A stretch of DNA of 64,000 bases from Spinacia oleracea (Eukaryota > Streptophyta > Magnoliopsida > Caryophyllales > Amaranthaceae). Under the pieces are notes generated by a model. The model worked only from the letters and a program-made list of their open reading frames with translations, did not search any database and was not told the origin of the DNA. This document shows, one piece after another, positions 11,903 to 21,215 of this stretch. Made by a program: the position numbers and the translations under genes. The stretch's first letter is position 1, and each line of letters starts with the position of its first letter. The stretch covers positions 116,285,157-116,349,156 of the forward strand of contig NC_079492.1 of NCBI RefSeq assembly GCF_020520425.1. Reading direction: 5' to 3'.

Positions 11903-13149
11903 GCCACATAGAGCACCATTAGTAAAAAGCGCCTAGTAGTTCTTTAGATTGGTAGAAAAAAAATAATAGAGACTTTAGATGGTCCTAAGGCCCCTTAGAA
12001 TATAAGTCAGTTTTATTTCAGTGTGTTTTCCTTACTTTCCTAATCAATAAAGGCGTAACATTTCTCCTAAAAATTTTATTCTAACACTAAATAAGCACCA
12101 AATGTACTTGCAAAATACAAAAATAAAGAGGCGGCCCACTCTAGGCCCAACAAACAAAGCCCATTCGGTTCTGAAATAGTGCCATGGGAACCAATTCCCG
12201 AAACCCACAAAATAAACCGCACCATCCCATTCATATCCCCAAAACATAAAAGTCAACCAGTGTAACCATAAAAATCAACCCATACAACCCAAAGAAGTCA
12301 AAGGAAATCAAAATCCAAAACGAAAGCAAATGTTGCTTAAAAGGGGAATTAATAAAGTATAACCCCCACCAATCTTTCAAAAACGACACGCACCTCAACC
12401 CACCTCAAAAGCCTACACAAAGATCTTCATAACTTCCGCACCCTAACTCCATTTTCAAAACTGTTTCGAGTCACGAATAGAAAAAATTAATCCGGACAAA
12501 AATGCATTGCACGCTAACAGCCAAAAAAGCCTCCAAAGTAGCCTCAAAATTAACTTTAAATACGAGAAAAAAATCAAGGCACAAAAAAGAAATAAATGCA
12601 AGAACATGTGAAGCAAAGCGTCAAAAATTGACCGCCCAAGTCATTTTCAGCGCCTAGGGCTGGGCGCCGAAATTTCTGACGCCCCGTCCTGGGCGTTAAA
12701 ACTCTCTGCCTGCCAAAAATTTTCTTTTCAAAAGTGCTCGTCATTTTATCTGCACACAACGGAAAAATAACGAACACTTGGGGGGTACAGTACGTATCCA
12801 AATAGGTTTACCAAGAATATAGCTATACAAATTAGTCGAATTTCATATTTTACGCGACTTATGGCAAAAAAAAACGGCAGATGAAAATAATGATAATACT
12901 TCACTCATTTGACCGATTAAGTAATATGTTTCCACCTCAGGGCATATCTACCGAAATCCGGCATACTAGAACTTATTCTAAAGCTAGAACTACGCGCGAC
13001 CTGATTCTGACAAGATACGTAGGCAATCCTTACCAAGGATTCGGTCCAATAAAAAAAAACATATTCTTTGTGCAAAAGTGTTAGACATATAAAAACATAA
13101 AAAAAGAGGAGAAACAAAAATAAATGAAAATGAAAAATAAAAATACGCC
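11903..13149 (+). other. Non-coding region between protease and the antisense gene
   Basis: No gene is seen. In an autonomous Ty3/gypsy element RT, RNase H and integrase would lie here; none of their motifs (YVDD-type RT box, HHCC or DD35E integrase) appears in any frame. One paired palindrome is at 12644-12702. The part up to about 13020 matches the outer element at 1-1112. Confidence 0.75.
12644..12702. repeat. Paired GC-rich palindrome, copy 5 (3' of protease)
   Basis: TTTTCAGCGCC at the left, CTGGGCGTTAAAA at the right. It is the inner counterpart of copy 1. Confidence 0.8.
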
Positions 13150-13155
13150 TTTATT
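13150..13155 (-). terminator. Possible polyadenylation signal of the antisense gene
   Basis: The plus strand reads TTTATT, so the minus strand has AATAAA about 90 nt after the antisense stop codon. It is a single short motif in AT-rich DNA, so this is only suggestive. Confidence 0.4.
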
Positions 13156-13245
13156 GAAAAAATAATAAGGGAAACAAAGTGCTAAGAATAAAAACAAACA
13201 CAACTGAAATAAATAGAGGGCACCTACACCCTAGCAAGAACTACA

Positions 13246-15041
13246 CTACTCTAGTTCTTCCGGATCATCAAATAAAGTCTTGTAGAGGGCAATGTTCGCA
13301 GGATCCACCCCCACAGTCTTCTGCGCTGCCTCAATATCAATCTCCATAAGAACCGGCTCCGGAACGCTAACTTCCAAAGATGCCAAGGCTTCAGAAACAT
13401 TCTCAGTTATAGCCCGCTCAGCCTCAAGGGCACAGACAATGGTGGGAGAAAGATTATTATCATCAACTAGACTAGCCACTGTTTCTACAGGCGGCTGAGC
13501 CTTCCTAACCCATACATTGTTCCGGCGACGATCTCCGCGAGAGCTTGCATTTCTTTTAACAATAGCAGGCCCCTTCATGTTAGGCATCTTTTTAGGCCTG
13601 AAATTGGAACGGGGAGGAACTTCCTTTCGCTTTCGATCAGGACGAGCTTTCACAGTCTTAATACTATATGTACGAGGTTTGGCAGAATCAGGACCCTCAT
13701 ACTTAACACGAATACGAGGTATCAAAAGCTCAGCCGGCTCCCCATTACGAGCCTCGGTCCTCACATCTTTATCATCGGAGCTCATCCACAACTTGTAGTT
13801 TTCAGAAAGACCCACAAAGCCATTTGTAGCTACGGCCCAACGCGGGAGACCATCATAATACTTAGCCCACGCTAGAACCCGTGTTTGTGAAAAGGCCGCT
13901 ACCTTAGGTGGTACCGTATCAGAAAAGGGGATAGTCTGCCTTAAACCATATTGACGCATGACTCGGTAAGGGAAAATATAAATGGGACGAGATAGCCCCA
14001 ACAAGGAAACATAAACCGATACATCAGAACCCCTTGTCATAGTAGTCAAACCCCACCATGGTACCACCCACTTAATAGAACAAATGCCATAAGTAAAAAA
14101 GGAGGTCCATTCGGCCTCGTCCTGGCCTTGGTGCAAGTATTTTCGGTTACCCAAGGCTATAGGGCGATAATGTTTAGGATCGGCAGGAGCTTCCAAAAGT
14201 CTAAGCCGTTCCACGAGCCAAATCTGCAAAAAACGGGCACGATAAAAAAAATAATAAAAGAAAACGGTTCCTGGTGCGCAGTTTCAACGCCCAGGACCAG
14301 GCGCCGAAAATTCCAGCGCCCAGCCCTGGGCGCTGAAACTTGTTGTGTACGCAAAAAAAAAAAAAAACGTGTATACGTGCGCAAGGATAAATCGATTACC
14401 TGCAGTAATAGGGGGCTCCCCTTAAAATGTTCAGATTTGGTATCGTTCTTCAGCTCATCCGCACTCAGCAAAGTCTCGGCAACAACCAACGGCATGATAG
14501 AATAGCAACTTTCCATCTGGCTAATCAAGGGGATCAACCTTATGTCACCTAACGCACCATTGTCATTCGACAGCAAATAGTGATTCAACAAGCAAAATAC
14601 AAGGGCTCGAATATTCAATTTCTGTTCGGTCATATTCTTACTAGGCCTAAAGTGATGTTTTACAAGTTTTGCCAAGTTAACCTCGTCACCTACAACAATT
14701 TCAGCAAACATATTATCATCTAGTCTTAGGAAAGCCCCTATGGTTGTTTTACCCTCTTCAATAGTGCCAAGGGTAACAGGAGTAGCATTAGTAGGATAAC
14801 CAAGGATCGCAGCAAATTCATCTGGCAAAGGACATATTTCGTTGCCCCGAAAGGCAAAAACATGATGATCGGAGTCCCAAAAGCTTAGGGCAGCATGCAG
14901 AAAGTTATAATCAATATTAATTTGTTGTAAGCCTAAAAGTGCCTCTAAGTGGTATTCTTTTAACAAAGCCTTTTCTGTGGGAGTAAGGGCCCGTAGCCAA
15001 CGCCTAACAGTCCGTTGGAGTGAGAAAGTAGGGATCGACAT
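13246..15041 (-). CDS. Antisense extra gene of the retrotransposon: plant-mobile-domain-like protein, two exons, intact
   Basis: Exon 1 is 15041-14400 (214 codons) and exon 2 is 14223-13246 (325 codons plus stop), giving 539 aa. The intron 14399-14224 (176 bp) has a CAG|GTAATC donor and a TTTTTTGCAG acceptor, both in phase 0, so the frame continues cleanly. Exon 1 starts MSIPTFSLQRTVRRW and contains a helical domain with CPLPDEFAAILGYP. This resembles the plant mobile domain / DUF7745-type proteins linked to transposons and to captured host PMD genes. Exon 2 has aromatic-rich segments and a basic stretch (RKRKEVPPRSNFRPKK) that could be a nuclear localisation signal; the tail is acidic. Extra antisense ORFs between pol and the 3' LTR are known in the Tat lineage. 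This one has no stops or frameshifts, unlike gag-protease on the other strand. Its function is unknown. Confidence 0.82.
14224..14399 (-). other. Intron of the antisense gene, carrying a paired palindrome
   Basis: GT-AG borders on the minus strand join phase 0 to phase 0. The intron is mostly the paired palindrome (14281-14340) plus a poly(A/T) tract. Reading through the intron stays open in one frame but gives a low-complexity peptide ending in a stop, which supports splicing. Confidence 0.75.
14281..14340. repeat. Paired GC-rich palindrome, copy 6 (inside antisense intron)
   Basis: GTTTCAACGCCCAGG at the left, CTGGGCGCTGAAAC at the right. It lies wholly within the intron. Confidence 0.8.
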
Positions 15042-15125
15042 GGCAAAAGCAATGAGTAATTAAAACACAGCAAAAAAAGAAGAAAGAAATTGAGAGTGGT
15101 GGAAAAGAGGGACGTATCTAGCCCC

Positions 15126-15133
15126 TATATATA
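15126..15133 (-). promoter_or_regulatory. TATA box of the antisense gene
   Basis: On the minus strand this reads CTATATATAGGGGC, about 85-92 nt upstream of the antisense ATG at 15041. It implies a transcription unit independent of the LTR promoter. A paired palindrome lies about 80 bp further upstream (15214-15272). Confidence 0.6.
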
Positions 15134-15213
15134 GCTGGACGCACCCAGTGACATCCTGATCCCATTCGGAAACGTGTTAGGAAATCAGAAAGTCAAATAT
15201 CACCAGGAAAAGA

Positions 15214-15272
15214 CTTTCAGCGCCCACGGTTGGGCGCCGAAATGTTTAACGCCTAGCCTTGGGCGCTGAAAA
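15214..15272. repeat. Paired GC-rich palindrome, copy 7 (upstream of antisense promoter)
   Basis: CTTTCAGCGCCCACG at the left, TTGGGCGCTGAAAA at the right. Same layout as the others. Confidence 0.8.
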
Positions 15273-15273
15273 T

Positions 15274-16194
15274 GCAGCCCAAGGCCCAGATTTCACAAAA
15301 CGTGGAACAGGAAAGGACTTAAGACCGTGTTGCTAAACACGAGGCCCTATTGCAAGTAGGATCAAGCCCAAAGCACCTTTAGCTCCCAAATAAGCAAATA
15401 TAAACATTAAAACTTGGTCAAAACTTAGACTTGTCTCAGAAAATGCTTATGTACACTTTTCAAATCAAAATAAATATCATGGTCATTCTTCGAAACACCA
15501 AAATGTGTGTCGTTAAGTCGTTGGTCTCCCAAATAAAAAATGTTTGTCTGTCAAAGGATTAATCCGGGCCAAGCTAAAATCGGATGTCGCCTGAAAACTG
15601 AAGTCGCACTCCACGGCTTCGCTAAAGTAGCACACTACTATAAAAGGTCACTCGTACATACGAGCATGACCCCAAACATGATTACAAGATGCGAAAAACG
15701 ACCGACGAGCCCCAATGCTTGGGGGCTCGCGAAAAAATATACTCCAACGAGGAGCGCACGATCAAAATCACATTCCCGGACTGCGCCATACACCATATCA
15801 TGTTTGGATATCTCAAAAAAAAAAAACAGGTTCGACCTCAGAGAAAGGTCGTCATTGACACTTGTGCATGGTCCTCTGATCAAAGACCAAGTAGTGGCAA
15901 AAATCGAGCCGTAAAGACTAGCTCAAACCACGAAAGCAGACGGTCGCAAGACAAAGGTCCGTCTGAACACGTTGTCAGCCCACGTTCAGGTTACAACTAA
16001 ATTCGAGCATCCCTCGAAAGAATTCGCTCTTGCAAGAATGAATAAAAAGAAATTCTCAAAAGAAATCACAAAGAACCAAAGAAATAGGAACTTGCCCATC
16101 TTCAGTTGGCAAGATCGCGTCACAAACCGCGCGAGTTCCCAAATCGAAAAAACGAATTCAGGGATGTCCACCCTTAGCGGACAGGGCTCGCCCA
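15274..16194. other. Non-coding 3' region of inner element
   Basis: No credible gene. Short ORFs overlap in several frames without domain signals. The region leads into the tandem repeats. Confidence 0.6.
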
Positions 16195-16570
16195 CCTTCA
16201 GCGGGCGGGGTCTGCGTCACTAGCCGCGCAGGTCCTCAGTTTTCTAAAAATGAAGTCTTCACAAACAAAATGAAACAGGCTCGCCATCTTCAGCTGGAGG
16301 GGTCTACGTCAAAAGCCGCGTAGGTCCTTATTTTCAAATATTCAAAAACAAGTTTCGTCCACTTTTTCGGACGGGGCGTCCACCCTTAGAGGACAGGCTC
16401 ACCATCTCTAGCCGGCGGGGTCTACGTCACAAGCCGCGTAGGTCCTTATTTTCAAATATTCAAAAACAAGATTCGTCCACTTTTTCGGACGGGGCGTCCA
16501 CCCTTAGCAGACAGGCTCGCCATCTTTAGCCGGCGGGGTCTACGTCACAACTCGCGTAGGTCCTTAGTCG
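16195..16570. repeat. Degenerate tandem repeat of about 120 bp in the 3' region
   Basis: The marker GGCGGGGTCTACGTCAC recurs at 16414 and 16534 (120 bp apart), with variants at 16296 and 16204. Each unit also carries AGCCGCGTAGGTCCT, CAAATATTCAAAAACAAG and TCGGACGGGGCGTCCACC. There are about 3.5 units; the last two are nearly identical and the first is shortened. Confidence 0.8.
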
Positions 16571-17070
16571 CTGCAGCGATAACTTTATCTGGTTTTCCCT
16601 TTTCCAAAAATTAAAAGGATGGGTTTTCCGTTTTTCCAAAAAAGAGAGATGTGCTGGATTTTCCTTCGTTTTACGTCCCATAAAAACAAGGGGGTTTTCT
16701 CGTTTAACTAGCCCTGAAAATGAGAATCTTTAAAAACATTTTTACCTCGTGATTGGGCTTGGCCAGGCCCAATTACACTTTATAGCTTTGATTTCGAAAA
16801 CATCTGTAGCTACTCCCAATGACAAAGTGAGGGAGTTTCTACGCACCTTTAGATCCTTCCAATGACAAAGTGAGGAAGTTTCTATACTATCAGTTGACAA
16901 ATCCCGATGACACGTGAGGGATATGTCGACACTTCAAAGTGATGACCCTTAAGTCAAATGTTATCACTCGGGGGCTCGTGAGACCCTTGCAAAACAGGTC
17001 ACATACACCATGGCTTGTGTGACGCACTCCGTCTAATACTTTGACCATCGTCTTACTCCAAGACTCAGTC
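16571..17070. other. Non-coding region before the polypurine tract
   Basis: No gene seen. It contains a short near-repeat around CCAATGACAAAGTGAGG (about 16817 and 16859). Confidence 0.55.
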
Positions 17071-17085
17071 AAAGTGGGGGCTAAC
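17071..17085 (+). other. Polypurine tract of inner element
   Basis: AAAGTGGGGGCTAAC lies directly before LTR2. A purine-rich run at this place primes plus-strand DNA synthesis. Confidence 0.75.
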
Positions 17086-18563
17086 TGTAGACACCTACAT
17101 TTGTCCCCATTCCCGAAAGGGAAGGTTCGATGATGAAAGCGTAAATCTCCACTTGACAACGCATCTCCTATAAAATAACGAATCTCAATTCCCCTTTTCA
17201 TTTCACCTGAAACCTGCTATTTATAGAAATCTGCTATTTATGGAAACCTGCTAAAAATAGTAACTGTCGTAATAGGCACCTGTTAAAAGTGGCAAGTCAT
17301 AAAAGATAGAAACCTGTCGGAATTAGGTGTTGCACTCCAACATAAATCCTAAATGAGAAACAAAACTGCGAGAATCCTATTCCTAATATGATTCGGAAAT
17401 AAGAGTTACGTATTAATTAAAATCCTAACGAGCCTAGAGTTCGTAACGGGCCCAGACGCATTCCGTCATGAAATTGATACGCACTAAAAGACTCGATTAA
17501 GTCTCAAACACTATGGATTTCAGGAATCCGAATCTGACTAAGAAAACAGCCTAGACCCTATTTTCAACGCCTGGCTCTGGGCGCCGAAATCTTCGGCGCC
17601 CAGGCCTGGGAGCTGAAAATACCTGGGTACGTGTTTTTTCCTAATTCTTTGTGGATTAAAACTCTGCAATTCTATCTTTCCACGAACTCTCCCCTATAAA
17701 TACAGCCCCAAATTCGACGTGAAAGGAACACACAACACACAATTCATATTCTGAATATTGACTCCAACCCTTGGCCTAAGCCTCACGCTGCGAAATTGTT
17801 CACGCGTTCTGTCGCAATCGATCCATAAATCGAACAGAACGTATCCTGTCCCATAATTTGAGATTCGTTAAATAAAAAGGAGAAATAGCAAAGTCAAAGC
17901 GGTTAGTTTTCTGAGAACCGTGACGCACCTCTCAAGGGTGCGTCGTAATGCGTCCCTTTTCGATGATTTAATTGCTTTCCTCGCCCTTTTCATGAACTGT
18001 TAAACTAACTAAATCTGATTGTTCTATCAGGCCTAACAAATATAATATTTTTGGGAAATTGGATCATCATGCTAGGTTCCTTAATGCTATTTAAATCAGA
18101 TAATCACGATCGATCTAGTATTATATGTTGCATATTGCTAAAATCAACTCAGATTAGTTTAATAGTTAACGCATGTCCCTTTAATTATTTATGCTGAGCT
18201 AGTAAGGATATCCTGCCTCTGGAGTTATCGACGAGCGAAGTACTCCTCTCGGTAGTTACAGTCCCCCGAACCCTCAATCTCTACCTTGCGGGTGTATGTT
18301 GAGAGATCCCCACACCAGGGATCACAAGGGAACCTACGGCCGTCGTGGTCAAACATAATTGCACTCCCTTTATGTCACGATAACCGGGTTTTGTCAGTTT
18401 TTCTCATTGTTGTTAAAAACTGAATGGCGACTCCTATATTACTAGTCAATTGGGTGTAAACTCACAGGAAATCCAATTACACTTGATTGAATAAAAAAGA
18501 ATCGTCACACCCACGAGGGACGAGGTCACGCATTAGCCTCGTGCTTTTTCGACCCCCCTCACA
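17086..18563 (+). mobile_element. 3' LTR of inner element (1478 bp)
   Basis: It begins TGTAGACACC and ends CCCCCTCACA, with TATAAATA at 17695-17702. It has both palindromic arm pairs (17560-17620) where LTR1 has one. It is followed by the second TSD copy GAATC. Confidence 0.92.
17560..17620. repeat. Paired GC-rich palindrome, copy 8 (LTR2)
   Basis: TTTTCAACGCCTGG at the left, CTGGGAGCTGAAAA at the right, with an inner CGCCGAAATCTTCGGCG core that is itself a palindrome. Confidence 0.8.
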
Positions 18564-19118
18564 GAATCCAAAAAGAATTCGGAGACGACACGGCCCCAGG
18601 TATTTTAAGCGCCCAGGGCTGGGCGCCGAAGATTTCGGCGCCCGGACCCAGGCGTTGAAAAGAGGATCTGGACCGAGCCTTTTGTCAGATTTGGACTCTT
18701 AAACACGGAGCTTTTGAGACTTATCCGAGTTTCTTAGTGCGTATTAACTTATGACGGAATGCGTCTGGGCCCGTTACGAACTCTTAGTTCGTTAGGAATT
18801 TAATTAATACGTAACTCTTATTTCCGAATTATAGGAGGAATGGAATTCCTTTTGCCAATTCTATCTCTTTTAGGACTTATGTTGGAGTGCAACACCTAAT
18901 TCTGACAGATTTCTATCTTTTATGACTTTGCCACTTTTAACAACTACTTCTTACGGCAGTTACTATTCTTAGCAGGTTTCTATAAATAGCAGTTTTCGCT
19001 GAAATGAAAGGGTGATTGAGATTCGTTATTTTATAGGAGATGCGTTGCCAAGTGGAGATTTACGTTCTCATCATCGAACCTTCCCTTTCGGGAATGGGGA
19101 CAAAAGTAGGTGTCTACA
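18564..19118 (-). mobile_element. 5' LTR of the outer element, distal part (starts with TSD copy GAATC)
   Basis: This continues the LTR cut at 6264. It is the inverted match of the first part of the inner LTRs and ends GGTGTCTACA, the reverse complement of TGTAGACACC. The right TSD copy GAATC is 18564-18568. A paired palindrome is at 18602-18662. Confidence 0.9.
18602..18662. repeat. Paired GC-rich palindrome, copy 9 (outer LTR)
   Basis: TTTTAAGCGCCCAGG at the left, CAGGCGTTGAAAAG at the right, with a central GGCGCCGAAGATTTCGGCG palindrome. It is the homologue of copies 3 and 8. Confidence 0.8.
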
Positions 19119-19621
19119 GAAATGTGTTAATTTCATTCCAAATATGTAAACTTAGTTTTTTATTTATGAACTTTGTAATTGGCATGTTCTTAATAGAATA
19201 CAATATCATTTGATTGTACTGCAATTTTGATTGGCAGCTAGATAGAGAAAGCATTCAATGGAGGCATATTGGTTTGGAGATAGAGGAATGCAAACTATTA
19301 CAAAATGATGACGAGCTTCACTTGAATTTTATGGCAAATGATAGTAAATCTCAAAAATGTATGATGTATTATATTATACCCTTTCTTGGGTTAACCTGGA
19401 TTTATTTTTTTGGCCTTTTCTCTGTTAGAACTTCGTTTCCTAGCTAATTTAGTAGCAATTCATTTTGTAAACCCACTGAAGGGAAATGATAGATTGTATG
19501 TACATTTCCAATCTCAATGGAATATCATTATCATTTTTAAAATATTTTTATTAATTTATTGCTTCTTTTAAAATAAAACTAGTGTGTGGCCCGGGCGATG
19601 TCCCGGTTGCTACATTCAATA
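19119..19621 (+). other. Flank of the nested gypsy pair, with one orphan exon-like ORF
   Basis: An open frame at 19214-19447 includes a segment (about 19240-19360) preceded by TTGATTGGCAG, an acceptor-like site. The peptide contains RESIQWRHIGLEIEEC. I recognise no family. The rest is AT-rich. It could be part of the second CACTA element (right end at 26866) or of a disrupted host gene. Confidence 0.3.
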
Positions 19622-19639
19622 AACTACTACAAATCTCGC

Positions 19640-19920
19640 CTTTTATCGACGCTTTTGATCTGTTTTTCGTCGCAAAAAGGCGTCGAGAAATTAGCCCTCG
19701 TCGCTTTACTGAGGCGGCGAGAAAATTATAGTCGAGAATATTTTCGACACTCTTATGCGTCGAGAAGGTTGACGCTTTTTGGCGACACCTCTTTCCATCA
19801 ACGTCGAGAATCTCGACGCTTTTAATCGTTAAGATATTTATTTTAGCGTCGTGTATACCATTTTCCCGCCTCGTCCCACAATTACCTATTGCATTTCTCG
19901 ACGCCAAAAAGCGTCTAGAT
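19640..19920. repeat. Left subterminal repeats of the CACTA-like element
   Basis: There are at least eight copies of GCGTCGAG or its complement CTCGACGC with variants, in both orientations, in 280 bp, for example CGTCGAGAATCTCGACG at about 19800. Confidence 0.75.
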
Positions 19921-20592
19921 TATTTTGCGGGTGCCATAAATCTAAATGAACCCTCTATCACGACATCAATAAGCGCTTGGATTTATTTGTATAAAGCTTT
20001 TTTTTCCACATATACAACCAACATCAAACTATTATACAAAATTAAAATTCAATAATGATAACTAACTAATAACCAAAGAAGGTCGAAATGTTGAATTCTA
20101 TTCATTATTAATGACATAAAGTACAAAATAAGGCTTGATAGAGTCTTACAAGGATTTTTTAGTAACAAGTTACAACACCATTATAATATTGTATACTATC
20201 AAGGCATACTTCCTCCAAAAAAAATTACATTAGAAGCATTGAGAAATTAAAATTAATTAAAGCTTCTCTCGTTTTCAAGAAGTGATGTAGTTTCTCATTA
20301 TTTGCGTATTTGGACCTACTTGAATAATCTCTATACCAGAACTTCTCTGTATTATGGAGCCATATGCAGCCGGGATAGACGAGACTTGAATCACATGGTC
20401 ATTCATCTTTAACACAAATCTCATAACTTCACCTTGCAAGTAATTAATTAATTTTCAACAGCCATAATAAATTATATTGAATTTTCAAGGAATTGGCCAA
20501 CAACGTTCAAAAGCATTTCAGTACCTTCTGAACATTTTGAGCAGTTTTTGCATAACACTCATAAATATCAATCCATGTCCCTTGGGAAACTA

Positions 20593-20766
<174 letters not shown>

Positions 20767-21215
20767 TTAAGCATTTTAGAAGAAAAAGAAAGGGACCAAT
20801 TCCTTTTTTGTAATACAAAAGCCCACAATGGCCACATGATCTCCATAATTTACAGATTAACGAGCCCCGGCTTTACAAAACCCCACCAAATTTTTCATAC
20901 ATGCCGCTGATATCTCTTTACTATTTTATACTAATTTCCAACAATTGCTCTGTCAAAAAAATTGTACACAAAGTATTCAGAATACATGTTCACACCAGGA
21001 ATTCCTTTTAAATTTTCTAGTATTATCCTTCAAAAAGTGGAGATTCTACTCAGGAAGAGCCAGGCAAACAAGAAAAAGCCCAATTTTGAGTACTCAATAC
21101 TCTCTACAAGAAGTAAGCGTCAATATAGGCACAAGTATCTGTACAGACACTGATGAAGTTACCCATACTTTACTAACAAACATAGATTCAGCTTTTATGA
21201 TAACAAATTTAATAC

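Larger units (their letters stand above)
6265..18563 (+). mobile_element. Inner Tat-like LTR retrotransposon, complete, pol-less, 12.3 kb
   Basis: This is a full element bounded by LTRs 6265-7713 and 17086-18563 with a perfect 5-bp TSD. In order it holds LTR, PBS, leader, gag-protease (broken), non-coding DNA, an antisense spliced gene, a tandem-repeat region, PPT and LTR. No reverse transcriptase, RNase H, integrase or chromodomain motif is seen on the sense strand. It must therefore have moved with enzymes supplied by another element, as known for non-autonomous LTR elements that keep only gag. The LTRs differ by about 20 substitutions by eye plus one 29-bp indel, so the insertion is fairly recent. 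It landed inside an LTR of its own family in opposite orientation. Confidence 0.93.

Noticed and set aside
16890..17201. 103-aa minus-strand ORF over the LTR2 start
   Set aside because: It runs across the PPT and LTR border, and an LTR-only version recurs at 6195-6380; it is not a conserved protein.
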